DNA of 64,000 nucleotides from Kitasatospora sp. MAP5-34 (GCF_029894335.1 NZ_JARXZC010000033.1:1-64000), one strand, 5' to 3'; counted from the stretch's first letter, positions 1 to 8,962 are shown. Notes: generated by a model not told the origin, from the sequence alone. Program-made: numbers and translations.

Positions 1-51
1 ACGCCGCGCGAGGCGTATCTCGAGCATCGCAACATGCGGCTCGCAGCGTAG
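1..51 (+). CDS. possible C-terminal tail of a gene entering from the left
   Basis: Frame 1 is open from the first base to a TAG at 49-51 and reads TPREAYLEHRNMRLAA, a plausible charged actinobacterial C-terminus. Sixteen codons are too few to prove coding or to name a family. Confidence 0.25.
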   Translation, partial: TPREAYLEHRNMRLAA

Positions 52-170
52 CTTTCAAGCACACGGCGGCTGTCCGGAAAACGCGTGGCCCCTCAAGCTG
101 GCCCATTCCTTCGCTCAGCGCCCATGATGGCGGCGGTCTGCGCGCCAGCCGCTGCGGTGTCCAATTCCTG

Positions 171-584
171 TTGGATGGTCATCCGGAGTACTGGGATGCT
201 CCTGCTGTGACCACCACGACGAACAAAGTGCAGACCGAGGCCGGATGGGACGGCCCCTACTACCGTGCCCGCGCCGAAGGATTCGAGGCACTGTTCCTCC
301 CGAGCCCTGATGAGGTACTCGATGAGGTCTGCAACGTGGATGTCGAGGTTCACCTCCCCGATGGCTCTCGCTGGAGTGCGACGATCTTCACCCTCGCCGA
401 GGTGGACCGGCTGATGAGGAGATGGGAGGGGACCGGGGAGGCGGCAGGGGGTCGGTGCTTCTGGTGCTCGGACGGGCTGATCGTTCGAGGTCCTGGCATC
501 CAGGGCATGGTGGACGTGATCGCCAAGCTGCTTGCGTCGGGCGAGTTCGACGGAGCCTTTCATCGCCTTTCCGCTCCGGAGTGA
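171..584 (+). CDS. hypothetical protein
   Basis: No family is recognised. The frame reads as real protein: a core rich in hydrophobic and acidic residues (FEALFLPSPDEVLDEV, then VDVEVHLPDGSRWSATIF, then a CFWCSDGLIV segment) with actinobacterial codon use. It looks like a small soluble alpha/beta protein without signal peptide or membrane segment. The start is uncertain. The TTG at 171 has no clear ribosome binding site, a GTG lies at 207, and the frame stays open upstream to at least 120, so the gene may have lost its original 5' end. Size and position in a strip with an SUKH protein would fit an orphan immunity-type protein, but that is only a contextual guess. Confidence 0.5.
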   Translation: MDGHPEYWDAPAVTTTTNKVQTEAGWDGPYYRARAEGFEALFLPSPDEVLDEVCNVDVEVHLPDGSRWSATIFTLAEVDRLMRRWEGTGEAAGGRCFWCSDGLIVRGPGIQGMVDVIAKLLASGEFDGAFHRLSAPE

Positions 585-656
585 ACTTCGGATTTCATGG
601 CGCTGATGGTCCCCCGAGGACAGACATGTGGCAGGTGTGGTGGGTCCGGCGTCGCA

Positions 657-869
657 CTCGCGCCGCACTCCAACGACCTGGGTCACGACGTAGCGCCGAG
701 TGAGCCAGTTGGTGACGATCGTGTTGAGCTCAACGCCGGTCGACGCCTTCAACATCTCCTCGATCGACAGCCAGACGCGGCGGTTTTGAAAGAGCGTGGT
801 GGTGTCCTGATAGGCGACGTCATATGCCTCGCAGCAGCGTGCCCACCGTGCATCGAGATCCATAGTCAT
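657..869 (-). pseudogene. possible 5' remnant of an unrecognised gene
   Basis: Reading leftwards from ATG codons at 869 and 863, about 60-70 codons look like natural protein (DLDARWARCCEAYDVAYQDT, then RRVWLSIEEMLK, then NTIVTNWLTRRYVV) with GC-rich third positions. Further left the frame becomes low-complexity and antisense to the preceding plus-strand gene. It may be the front of a gene whose remainder was lost. Family unknown, support weak. Confidence 0.25.
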
Positions 870-1507
870 GCGGGGAGAGTAGGGGACTGTAACGGCCCGC
901 GCGGGCAAACTTTGTTACCCAGGAAGCCAGTTGGGCTGCGCTGGGTACCCGATCGGCACATCAGGGTCGTCGTCACAGCTGGCGGCTGTACGACAGGCCG
1001 CTGACACCTCTAGGCCCGCCCTGGCCGATGGTCACGGCTCCGCCCAGGCTCGGCCCGGGTCGAGGTGATCATTCCGCATGAGGCAGTCCGCCACGAGCGT
1101 GCCGACCTGATTTGCCGCACGCGCACACCTGATTCGGGCCGTCCATGCCGCTCGGGCCCGCAGCATCCGATCCATCGCTCCCGCTCCGTGTGATGGTGGA
1201 GCCCGACGGCGATGTCGAGGCCGACGTCCGATGCTGCGCTTCTCACCCACTGGGGCAACGACCGGATCAGTACGCCGCGTTGTCGGTGACGGCAGTTACA
1301 GTACTCACGGCGATGCACAGGGGGCACGCGCATACCGTCAAGTCCTGGCACCAGGCGAATTAACGAGTGATCAACCAATCGACCAGTCAATCGACAGGCC
1401 GACCAGCCGATGCGGCTCGGGCGGCGCCAGGGCCTGGAGACCTCGCCGTCCGCAGTCTCGCAGAGCACCAACCGCTGACTGTGCACACCGAAGACTAGGG
1501 GGCTGAA
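870..1507. other. region without a supportable gene
   Basis: No frame on either strand reads as a convincing protein. Around 1365-1412 there are short imperfect repeats of a GACC/AATCGACC motif (AATCGACC, GTCAATCGAC, GCCGACCAGCC). A good ribosome binding site, AGGGGG, sits just before the next gene. Confidence 0.5.
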
Positions 1508-2038
1508 ATGGCTTTTGCCGTCATCCTTGGCACGCTGCTCGCGCTGATCGTGCTGGCGGCGGTGATCGAAGAGAAGATTCCGCCCGACTGGCGTCACAAG
1601 TCGCAACGCATTGTGCGCAGCAGAAGCGAACGCGGACTGCGGCGCGAAGTCAGACGGATCATACGAGCCCGGGGTTTCGAGAGACTCTTCCTCGTCGCCA
1701 CTCCAGAGGGGGCAATCGGTCTGACCGCCGAGGGCAGCAGCCACTCACTCCGGCTTCGGACCGTTCGCCGCCGGGTCCTCGGCACCTGCAGCTACTGCGT
1801 CATAGAAGGGGTCATCGAGACGCTGCCCGTGCGATTCAAACCTGACGAGCCCGATCGCTTGGCCGTCATTCAGGAGTACCGCCAGCTGATGACCACGCAG
1901 CCCGGCCCCGTCCAGGCATGCGTGCACCACACCCGCTACGGTTGGTCTGCCGACGTGGCGCCGTTCGTCTCTTCCGCGCCGCTGCGGTACCGGGGCAGCT
2001 CCTGCACGGTACATGCGCATGTCACCCGGAAGTACTGA
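1508..2038 (+). CDS. hypothetical protein with N-terminal membrane anchor
   Basis: The protein has 176 residues. Residues 1-22 (MAFAVILGTLLALIVLAAVI) form one hydrophobic helix without a cleavage site, so it is probably an N-terminally anchored membrane protein. A very basic stretch follows at about residues 30-58 (many Arg and Lys). The rest is soluble, with a CSYC motif and a mixed alpha/beta composition. The ATG is preceded by AGGGGG five bases upstream, which supports this start. The last part, after the predicted PGPVQACVHHTRYGW segment, is less protein-like and could reflect a shifted end. The family is not recognised, and no neighbour suggests a job. Confidence 0.5.
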   Translation: MAFAVILGTLLALIVLAAVIEEKIPPDWRHKSQRIVRSRSERGLRREVRRIIRARGFERLFLVATPEGAIGLTAEGSSHSLRLRTVRRRVLGTCSYCVIEGVIETLPVRFKPDEPDRLAVIQEYRQLMTTQPGPVQACVHHTRYGWSADVAPFVSSAPLRYRGSSCTVHAHVTRKY

Positions 2039-2131
2039 GCTCAGTCAGCAGGCGACAGCCGACGGCTCGACAGTGCCCGTAGCGCTCCAGAGGGTCTTCA
2101 CTGGGTCTGAGCTGGGGATGTTGGTGGGACG

Positions 2132-2206
2132 TCAGCTGGCTCTGCGGTACTCGTTGATGAGGCCCGTGACGGCCTGGTGGCGTTCGATCCGGATCGGGGG
2201 CAACGG
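2132..2206 (-). pseudogene. possible transposase C-terminal remnant
   Basis: The minus strand ends with LPPIRIERHQAVTGLINEYRRAS and a TGA at 2134-2132. A GLINEYxRAA-type ending recalls C-termini of actinobacterial integrase-core transposases. Nothing upstream in the frame supports a whole gene. Recognition is from memory of the ending only. Confidence 0.2.
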
Positions 2207-2312
2207 GACGATGGGATCGAACCGAGCCGCTGATGCCGACCGAGCCGGTCCGTGGGCGGCGGCGGGCCGACCACCGCCGGACGGTGAAGGGCCATTGCGT
2301 GGAAGCGTCGCA

Positions 2313-2771
2313 CTATGGGGCGTTCAATACGAGGACCGTCACGCTGAAGAGTCCTGTCGTTTCAGGGCAGGGACGAGCCTCACCGCACTGAAGCTTCCGT
2401 GCCTTCACAGTGGTCTGCCCGACACCGATCGCGCTGTAGCGCATGGTGACCGTCCCGGGGCACGAGGTGATGCGGCACGATCCCGTCGTAGCGGGTCTGC
2501 AGCGACCCCTCCGGACGGAGAACCGCAGACGGGCCTGCCGACGGGACGTCGGACAGGCCATCAAACGGGAACACCCAATCAACCGCGGGGAGCGTCACCG
2601 CCACGATCTCCCCCACGTGTATGTCCACGGTCCGATTGTCGTCAGAGCTCGTCACCGTCACGTCTGCCGGCGGCGACAGGTGAGGTGGACCGGCGGCGTG
2701 CTGCCGGAGCAACCGGACGACACGAGACAGACAAGCAGGGTTATTGCCAACAGACGCACCGTACGTCGCAT
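2313..2771 (-). pseudogene. frameshifted lipoprotein gene
   Basis: Three consecutive minus-strand frames together form one lipoprotein. The first, from ATG at 2771, is a classic lipoprotein signal peptide (MRRTVRLLAITLLVCLVSSGC) followed by a SGSTPPVHLT linker. The second runs from about 2672 and reads PPADVTVTSSDDNRTVDIHV, then VAVTLPAVDWVFPFDGL, then TRYDGIVPHHLVP. The third continues as GTVTMRYSAIGVGQTTVKA, then CPETTGLFSVTVLVLNAP and stop. The second switch lies in a CCCCGGG run near 2455 and the first near a CGCCGCCGG run near 2672. Either two single-base indels broke the gene, or these are sequencing errors in GC homopolymers. The reassembled protein would be about 150 residues, secreted and lipid-anchored, of unknown function. 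Confidence 0.6.
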
Positions 2772-2819
2772 ACCGCTCTGACGTCCTCGTGGGCGAACCG
2801 GTTCCCGCTTCACGGCGTC

Positions 2820-3059
2820 CGCGAGCTTCTCCTCAAATGCGCGCGGTGTCGGGTCTGCCCCGACACTGTTGACCAGCACGGTCAGCGATTCGCCAGAGGC
2901 GGCGTGCTCGGCGGTGATCCGGTCGGCGAGCGCGCACACCTGGTCGAGCGAGCCGAGGTCGGCGGGCAGGAACCGCGCGGGGTGTGCCGGATTCATCGCG
3001 TTGATCCGGTCGACCGCTTGGGTGCCCCGGTAGCCGTTGCGTCCGACCACGGTGACCCA
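2820..3059 (-). pseudogene. short-chain dehydrogenase remnant
   Basis: The frame reads VTVVGRNGYRGTQAVDRIN, then FLPADLGSLDQVCALADRI, then ESLTVLVNSVGADPTPRAF. This is the beta2 'VGRN' end, the 'ADLxSLxxVxxLA' acidic loop and the 'LxVLVNNxG' strand of the classical SDR Rossmann fold. The N-terminal glycine-rich motif is absent upstream, and the Ser-Tyr-Lys catalytic half is absent downstream, where the lipoprotein signal peptide begins instead. It is therefore an internal fragment of an NAD(P)-dependent dehydrogenase truncated at both ends, a sign of past recombination in this strip. Confidence 0.5.
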
Positions 3060-3142
3060 ACCGAAATGGCAGAACGGGCGTCAACTCACTTACCGCCCCC
3101 TGACAACACAGCTCACTCATTCCGAGCTACACACAACGTCGA

Positions 3143-3868
3143 TTATTCGTAGTCGCTCAGCCAGTCGCCGTCGATCTGCTCACGGACGCCTTCCAGGGTT
3201 TCCGGGGTCCGGGCCCGCACGTGAAGGACGCCACCGACGTCTTCACGCAGAATTGCACCGGGCCCGGAGTACCAGCGGACCGACGGCTCGGCGGTCGGAT
3301 AGTCGGGGAACGGAAGTCGGACATAGTGCTGTTCCAGTTCGGCGCGGCCCTGGTCGTCCAGGCCGCTGAGGAAGTCGCAGTTCTCCATCGGAGCGAGGAC
3401 CGACTCCGACAGGACGATCTCCATGAAGGTGGTCGAAAGGCAGTTCAGCCACTGTTCCCAGCGCTCGGCCTGCTTGTCCGCGAGATCGAGCTTGATGACG
3501 ACCGGGGGGTCGAGCTGGCCGAGGTCGGCGATGAGGACACCCCAGGCCGCGCAGCCCTGGTTCTCGTCCTGGAAGACCAGGGCTTGGCCGAGATCGTCGA
3601 GGTAGAGGTCTTGGGGGGCCAGGAGCACGTTGAAGTTGCTGGTCAGATCGTCTCGCCCGCCGAGCAGTCCGTACGCCTCGCGCAACGCCGCCGGGAGCTT
3701 GACGCCCAGCCGTGCCTCGGCCGCGTCCAGGTCCGACGCCGGCCAGCCGTCGCCGTCGGCGAGCGGCACCAGCCATTCCCTGGCGTATCCGCAGATGAAG
3801 TGCCAGGCCGCGGCGCGGTCTTCCAGGCCGGCAGCGAGAGCCCTGGCGAGATCGAACTCCTGTGTCAT
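3143..3868 (-). CDS. SMI1/KNR4 (SUKH) family protein
   Basis: This is a soluble 241-residue protein. Residues about 45-170 carry the SUKH/SMI1-KNR4 pattern: an acidic helix with 'AEARLGVKLPAALREAYGLL', the conserved 'N.LLAPQDLYL' turn, and a 'LVFQDENQGCAAWGVLI' strand. No signal peptide or membrane segment is seen. SUKH proteins are often immunity proteins for polymorphic toxins, but many in actinomycetes stand alone, apparently as intracellular sensors or scaffolds. No toxin gene lies within view, so the role here is open. It lies on the same strand as the caspase-STAND gene, about 100 bp downstream of that gene's stop, so read-through co-expression with the conflict system is possible. The start ATG at 3868 has no strong ribosome binding site. 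Confidence 0.8.
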   Translation of the reverse strand: MTQEFDLARALAAGLEDRAAAWHFICGYAREWLVPLADGDGWPASDLDAAEARLGVKLPAALREAYGLLGGRDDLTSNFNVLLAPQDLYLDDLGQALVFQDENQGCAAWGVLIADLGQLDPPVVIKLDLADKQAERWEQWLNCLSTTFMEIVLSESVLAPMENCDFLSGLDDQGRAELEQHYVRLPFPDYPTAEPSVRWYSGPGAILREDVGGVLHVRARTPETLEGVREQIDGDWLSDYE

Positions 3869-3965
3869 GGGGCGACGATAGCGCCTCCGCGCTTCCTCGA
3901 ACTGACGCTGTCATGTTCGCCCCCGGGCGCGGCGTGGAGCACAACTGCGTCTTCTGGGGCACGTT

Positions 3966-6900
3966 CTAGCAGGTCCGCTGGTAGCCGAGGCCGGGGAGGT
4001 AGGAACTCCAGTCCTGGGCGGGCAGCCCGCCGCTCGCCCGGGTGCAGGCCAGCTCGTGGGCGTGGTTGCGCAACTCGTCGAGTTGGCCGAGGTCGTTGAC
4101 GTTGACGATCTTGTCCTCGGCGCCGGACAGCAGGGTCTTCCCGTCCGGGGTGATCGCGACGGCGGTGATCGAGCCGGTCCGGGTGCTGGTGCCGCCGAGG
4201 TCCTGGGGCTGGACCGGGTTGGTCACGTCCCAGACGATCACCGTCCGGTCGTCGCTCCCGGAGACCAAGGTGCGGCCGTCCGGGCCGAAGGCCACCGTCC
4301 GCACCCCGCTGTTGTGGCCGGTCAGCGGCTGGCCGAGGCGGTGCGTCTCAGCCGGGTTACTGGTGTCCCAGAGCATGACGGTGGCGTCCAGGCTGCCGGT
4401 CGCGAGGGTGCGTCCGTCCGGGCTGAAGGCCAGCGCGACCACCCAGTTGGTGTGGCCGTCGAGTTGGCGCAGCTGCTGCGGGTGGGCGGGGTCGGCGGTG
4501 TTCCAGAGGATCACCGTCCCGTCCCAGCCGCCGGTGGCCAGCGTGTGCCCGTCCGGGGTGAAGGCCACGGCGGCGACGGCGTTGCGGTGGCCGGTGAGCG
4601 GCCGGCCGACGGGTCGGGGGTCGGCCGGGCCGGAGGTGTCCCAGAGCTGGGCGGTGCCATCGCCGCCAACGGTGGCGAGGAGGTGGCCCACCGGGGCGAA
4701 GGCCAGGCCCTGGACCCCGCCGGTGTTGGCGGTGAACTGCCTTAGCTGCCGGGGGTGGTGGGGATCAGTGGTGTCCCAGAGGATCACGGTGGTGTCGAGG
4801 CTGCCGGTAGCCAGCAGGTGTCCGTCCGGGCTGAAGGCCATGGCGTCCACCGAACCCGACTGCCCGGCCAGGGCGGGGGCGAGCTTGCTCGGCTCCTGCC
4901 GGTTGCCGAAGTCCCAGAGCACGGTGGAGCCTTCGCTCCCGCCGGTGGCCAGCGTGCGACCGTCCGGGCTGACCGCGAGGGAGGCCACCGCGTCGCTGCG
5001 GCCGCCGAGGCGGGCGAGCAGTGTGGTTTGGGCGCCGCTGCCCCTGGCGTCCCAGAGGATCACGGTGCCGTCGGCGCTGCCGGTGGCCAGCAGCTGGGCC
5101 TGATGGCCCTGGAGGTTCGGCTGGAAGCTGAAGGCGGCCGCAGGTGAGAAGTTGGTCCGGCCCAGGGTGGTGCCGCCGATCTGGCGGGGGTTGGCAGGGT
5201 CGGTGGTGTCCCAGGTGCTGGTGGTGTGGTCGCTCTCGGCGACGTCAACCCGGTCGGCGCCGACGATCAGGGCCAGCACCGCGGTGTTCCGGTCCGGGAG
5301 CTGACCGAGCAGGCTGGGGGCGGCCGGGTCGTTGACGTTCCACAGCAGCACCTCGCCCCAGCCGTCGCCGGTGGCCATCGTGTGCCCGTCGGGAGTGAAG
5401 CCGAGCGCCGTGACGTCGGCGGTGCGGCCCTTGAGCGGCCCGCCGAGTGCCCGTGGAGCGTTCGGATCGCCCACATCCCAGAGCAGGACGGCGGTGTCCG
5501 CCCCGCCGGCGGCCAGCACCCGGCTGTCAGGCCGGAAAGCGAGCGACTCGACCCGCCCGGTGTGCCCGGTCAGCTTGGCCAGCGGCTGCGGGCTGCCCGG
5601 GTGGCGCACGTCCCACCGCAGGACCTGGCCGTCCCCGCCACCGGCGGCCAGGGTGCGGCCGTCCGGTGCGAAGGCGAGGCAGGCGACGCCGTTCGGTCCG
5701 GCGAGCGGGTCACCCAGCGGCTGGGGGTGGTCGGGCGCGCTGACGTCCCACAGCAGGACCCGGCTGTCCGCCCCGCCCGCAGCCAGGGTGTGCCCGTCCG
5801 GGCTGAACGCGACCGCGTACACCCCGTTCGGGCTCACGGTCAGCGGCGCACCGAGCCGTTTCGGACGGTCCGGGGTGCCGGTGTCCCAGAGGGTCACTGT
5901 GCCGTCCTCGTCGGCGGCCGCCAGGAGCCGGCCGCCGGGTGCGAACGCCAGGCCGACGACCGTGCCGCGCGGGCCGGTCAAGGTGCTGGTGTAAGGAGTG
6001 AGAAGGGTGCTCAGCAGGTTGGCGGTGCTCTGCGGGGTGTGGTGCAGCGTGTCGGCGGCGATGCCCAGGCGCAGGGCCAGCTGCGGGGAGCTACCGCGGG
6101 CGGTGTCCGCCTGGCTGAGCAGGGCCAGCGCGGCGGCCTCGCGCTGGCGCCGCAGCGCCGTCTGCTGCCCCTGAAAGGCGAAGCCGGCGGCGATCAGCAC
6201 GACCACCAGCAGCAGCGCCAGCGTGGCGGTGACGCCGGTGCGGGTACGCCGCCGCCGCTGCTCCGCGCGGATGCTCGCGGCCAGGAACTCGGCGGCGAGC
6301 TGCGTGCTGCCGCCGGCCGGCGCCGCCCTCTTGCCTGCTCGGGACGCCTTCCCGTGGTCAGCACCGCCGTGCAGCCGCTGGGCGAGTTCGAGGGTGGCCC
6401 CCCAGTAGAGCACGCCGGTGTCCCGCCCGGTGCGCTGCCACTCCTCTGCGGCCTCCAGCAGCTTCTGCCGGATCAGCAGGTCGGCCCGGCCGCCCTCGAT
6501 CCAGCCGCGCAGCCGTCGCCACGCGCGCAGGAGCGCCTCGTGGGTGATCTGCGCGGTGTCCCCGTCCAGGGTGATGAGGCGGGCCCGGGCGAGGGCGTCG
6601 CGCGCGGTGGCGATCGCGGCGGCCTCGCCGGGCGGGCGCTCGGCCCGCAGCGCGGCGAGGTCGAGGACGCGCCGGGTGTCCTCGGTGGCCTCGCCGATCC
6701 GGACCATCCGCAGCAGTAGCAGCTCGGCCGCCCGCTGCGCGGCCGGGTCCAGCGCCTCGTAGGTGAGATCCGCGTGCCGGGTGACCGCCTCCCAGATGCC
6801 GCCGGTGGCGCTGTACCCCGCCAGGGTCAGAATCCGCCCCGCGCGGCGGCCCCAGGTGAGCCAGAGCGCGTACGCGAGGAGCGGCAGGGTGCCTCCGGTG

Positions 6901-8525
6901 AACTCGCTGCCGCTGGGGCTGCCGCCCGCTCGGAGGTCACGCAGCAGGGTGTCGGCCAGGCCCGGCTCCAGGGTGAGCCCGGCGAGCTCGGCGGGCTTCT
7001 CGATCGCCTCGCGTAGCTGCCCGGGCGTCATCGGCTCGACCGGGAGTTGGCGCTCCTTGAGCGCGTCGACCAGCTCGGGGTAGGTCATGCAGGCCGCGTA
7101 GAAGTCCGCGCGGATGCCGAGCACCACCAGCGCTGGGGGAGTGCCACCGGCGTCGGCGCCCGCCGCGCCGGGGAGGGGCTGGCCCGCCGCGCTGCACAGG
7201 GCCAGGATGAACGCGCGTCGCTCCGTCTCGTCCTGACAGGCCGTGAACAGTTCCTCGAACTGGTCCACCACCAGGAGCAGCCGTCCGCCCGGCACGTCAT
7301 GCCCGCCGCCCAACCGCTGCAGGGCGCGGCTGACCAGTGCGGCCGCGCCGGCCGGATCGGCGCGCAGCCCGTCGAGCGCCGTGGCGCGTGGCAGGCCCGC
7401 CGGTTCCGCCAGCAGGCCGGCCAGTGCGTCCAGCGGGTGCTCGCCCGGGGTGAGGACGCGCTGCGGCCACGTCCCGGCCCCCGGGACGCGCAGTTCCCCG
7501 CGCTTGACGGCGGGCAGCAGGCCGGCCCGCAGCAGCGAGGACTTGCCCGCGCCGGACAGGCCCACCAGGGCGATCGGTCCGCCTGCGTTCGCCCAGCCCG
7601 CGAGCCGGCCGAGCAGTTCGCCGGTCAGCTCGCCGCGGCCGAAGAAGTACCGCGCGTCGTCCGCCGTGAATGGCTCCAACCCCGGGTAGGGGCAGACCGG
7701 TTCGTCGCCCGACGAGTCGTCGGGCGGCCGGACGGTCGGCGGCGCAACCGCTGCGGCCGGATTCGCGGCCAGCACCAAGTCCCCGGCCCGGCCGCTGAGC
7801 TGACGCTCCGGGGCGGGCAGGCCGAGCAGCGGCAGGACGCGGCGCAGGTGACGGTAGCCGGCCTCCAGGGTCAGCTCCGGCGGCCCGCCCGGCTCACCTT
7901 CGCGCAGGTAGCGCAGCAGCTCGCCGGTGAACGCCGTGTAGGGCTGCCCCTCGATGCTCAGCGCCTGCTCGTCCCGCGAGGCCGAGGCGAGCAGGTAGGT
8001 GCCGCTCAGCGCGGCGAGCGCGAACCCGTCGCTGGCCGCAGTGCCGAACGAGCCACGGGCGCGCCCGGCGAAGCAGCAGTCGAGCACCACAATGACCGAC
8101 CCGGCCCGGCAGTTGCTGAACGCCTCCCGCAGGGCCTGGTAAGGGAGCGCCTTGAACGCCAACCCCTCGGCCACGTCGTCGGTGGCGGCGGTCGCCAGGT
8201 AGAGCTCGTTCCCAGGGCTGACCAGCCCGTGGCCCACGTAGTAGACCAGCAGCACGTCCTCGGCCTCGCGGGCCGCCGCCACCACGGCGTTGCCGAACTC
8301 GATGGGGTCGCGCGGGTCGATCAGCGGGGGGAGCAGGTTCTCCGGCCGCAGACCGCAGTCCTCCACCAAGGCCCGGGCGACCTCGCGGACGGTGGCGGCC
8401 ACTGCGGGCACGTCCGGCAGCCGCGAACCCGGGGTGTGCCGCCCGGTGCCGACCAACAACGCCCGCGAGCCCGGTGAGGCGAGCGCGGTGGCCGACAGCG
8501 GGCCACCGACGGCGTCCGACGTCAC
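3966..8525 (-). CDS. caspase-like peptidase / STAND NTPase / WD40 protein
   Basis: The start GTG overlaps the EACC1 stop as GTGA, giving 1519 residues. Residues about 18-255 are a caspase-like (C14) peptidase. His99 lies in VYYVGHG and the probable catalytic Cys151 in LDCCFAG. Residues about 278-740 form a STAND-type P-loop NTPase that opens with the CPYPGLEPF motif. It has Walker A GLSGAGKSS at 322-330 and Walker B LLLVVDQFEELF. A single membrane helix follows at about 770-795. Residues about 845-1500 hold 14 WD40 repeats (LLWDV-type endings), enough for two seven-bladed propellers. In this class the propeller is thought to sense a trigger, the NTPase to oligomerise and the caspase to cleave targets, giving programmed cell death or anti-phage defence. 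That role is inferred from domain architecture. The helix suggests membrane tethering. Confidence 0.92.
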   Translation of the reverse strand: MTSDAVGGPLSATALASPGSRALLVGTGRHTPGSRLPDVPAVAATVREVARALVEDCGLRPENLLPPLIDPRDPIEFGNAVVAAAREAEDVLLVYYVGHGLVSPGNELYLATAATDDVAEGLAFKALPYQALREAFSNCRAGSVIVVLDCCFAGRARGSFGTAASDGFALAALSGTYLLASASRDEQALSIEGQPYTAFTGELLRYLREGEPGGPPELTLEAGYRHLRRVLPLLGLPAPERQLSGRAGDLVLAANPAAAVAPPTVRPPDDSSGDEPVCPYPGLEPFTADDARYFFGRGELTGELLGRLAGWANAGGPIALVGLSGAGKSSLLRAGLLPAVKRGELRVPGAGTWPQRVLTPGEHPLDALAGLLAEPAGLPRATALDGLRADPAGAAALVSRALQRLGGGHDVPGGRLLLVVDQFEELFTACQDETERRAFILALCSAAGQPLPGAAGADAGGTPPALVVLGIRADFYAACMTYPELVDALKERQLPVEPMTPGQLREAIEKPAELAGLTLEPGLADTLLRDLRAGGSPSGSEFTGGTLPLLAYALWLTWGRRAGRILTLAGYSATGGIWEAVTRHADLTYEALDPAAQRAAELLLLRMVRIGEATEDTRRVLDLAALRAERPPGEAAAIATARDALARARLITLDGDTAQITHEALLRAWRRLRGWIEGGRADLLIRQKLLEAAEEWQRTGRDTGVLYWGATLELAQRLHGGADHGKASRAGKRAAPAGGSTQLAAEFLAASIRAEQRRRRTRTGVTATLALLLVVVLIAAGFAFQGQQTALRRQREAAALALLSQADTARGSSPQLALRLGIAADTLHHTPQSTANLLSTLLTPYTSTLTGPRGTVVGLAFAPGGRLLAAADEDGTVTLWDTGTPDRPKRLGAPLTVSPNGVYAVAFSPDGHTLAAGGADSRVLLWDVSAPDHPQPLGDPLAGPNGVACLAFAPDGRTLAAGGGDGQVLRWDVRHPGSPQPLAKLTGHTGRVESLAFRPDSRVLAAGGADTAVLLWDVGDPNAPRALGGPLKGRTADVTALGFTPDGHTMATGDGWGEVLLWNVNDPAAPSLLGQLPDRNTAVLALIVGADRVDVAESDHTTSTWDTTDPANPRQIGGTTLGRTNFSPAAAFSFQPNLQGHQAQLLATGSADGTVILWDARGSGAQTTLLARLGGRSDAVASLAVSPDGRTLATGGSEGSTVLWDFGNRQEPSKLAPALAGQSGSVDAMAFSPDGHLLATGSLDTTVILWDTTDPHHPRQLRQFTANTGGVQGLAFAPVGHLLATVGGDGTAQLWDTSGPADPRPVGRPLTGHRNAVAAVAFTPDGHTLATGGWDGTVILWNTADPAHPQQLRQLDGHTNWVVALAFSPDGRTLATGSLDATVMLWDTSNPAETHRLGQPLTGHNSGVRTVAFGPDGRTLVSGSDDRTVIVWDVTNPVQPQDLGGTSTRTGSITAVAITPDGKTLLSGAEDKIVNVNDLGQLDELRNHAHELACTRASGGLPAQDWSSYLPGLGYQRTC

Positions 8526-8962
8526 CGCGTCTCCTGCTCGCCGTCGGGCCACTCGAGCGAACCGGACAGCTCGGCCGTCAACTCCCGCAGCCGGGCGGGC
8601 TCCAGGCCGCTGACGTGGGTGGCGCTCAACTCGGTCACTGTCCCGTCGGGCCGGGTCACCTTCACCGACACGCTGCCCCGCTGCCGCCGGATCCAGGAGA
8701 TCAGCACGCTCGCGATCGCGGTCGCCACCCCGCCGGGCCCGAGCGCCACGGTCAGGGCGTCGACTACGGCGCCCAGCGCGCCCGGCGGCGGCGGGGTCTC
8801 GGCCAGCACCACCCGGCCGCGCAGTTCGTCCTCCGCCACCAGCCACTGCCGTAACGACCGCACGTCGTCCGCCGAGCCGCCGCCTTCGACCTGGACCAGT
8901 ATCCGCTGCTCCACTGCTCCCCCAACTCCGTCCAGCCGCAGTGATATCGGCAATCCTGTCAT
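8522..8962 (-). CDS. EACC1-like effector-associated component
   Basis: This 146-residue protein is encoded immediately upstream of, and overlapping by 4 bp, the caspase-STAND-WD40 gene. Residues 14-60 read as a strand followed by helices (RILVQVEGGGSADDVRSLRQ, then LVAEDELRGRVVL). A hydrophobic Gly-rich segment follows at about 68-98 (LGAVVDALTVALGPGGVATA, then IASVLISWIRRQRG). The protein ends with a strand pair, SVSVKVTRPDGTVTEL. This matches the layout I know as EACC1 (effector-associated constant component 1), a small partner invariably found beside actinobacterial caspase or trypsin STAND systems. It probably couples the effector to its trigger or membrane. The start ATG lies upstream of MTGLPISL; longer forms upstream read as out-of-frame noise. 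The overlap implies co-translation at fixed stoichiometry. Confidence 0.8.
   Translation of the reverse strand: MTGLPISLRLDGVGGAVEQRILVQVEGGGSADDVRSLRQWLVAEDELRGRVVLAETPPPPGALGAVVDALTVALGPGGVATAIASVLISWIRRQRGSVSVKVTRPDGTVTELSATHVSGLEPARLRELTAELSGSLEWPDGEQETR

Noticed and set aside
1010..1744. minus-strand open frame of 244 codons
   Set aside because: Low-complexity Arg-rich reading; its right half is antisense to the better-supported gene at 1508 and no family pattern appears.
3143..3868. immunity protein of a toxin system
   Set aside because: SUKH fold is often immunity, but no toxin or secretion gene is visible, so only the family is claimed.
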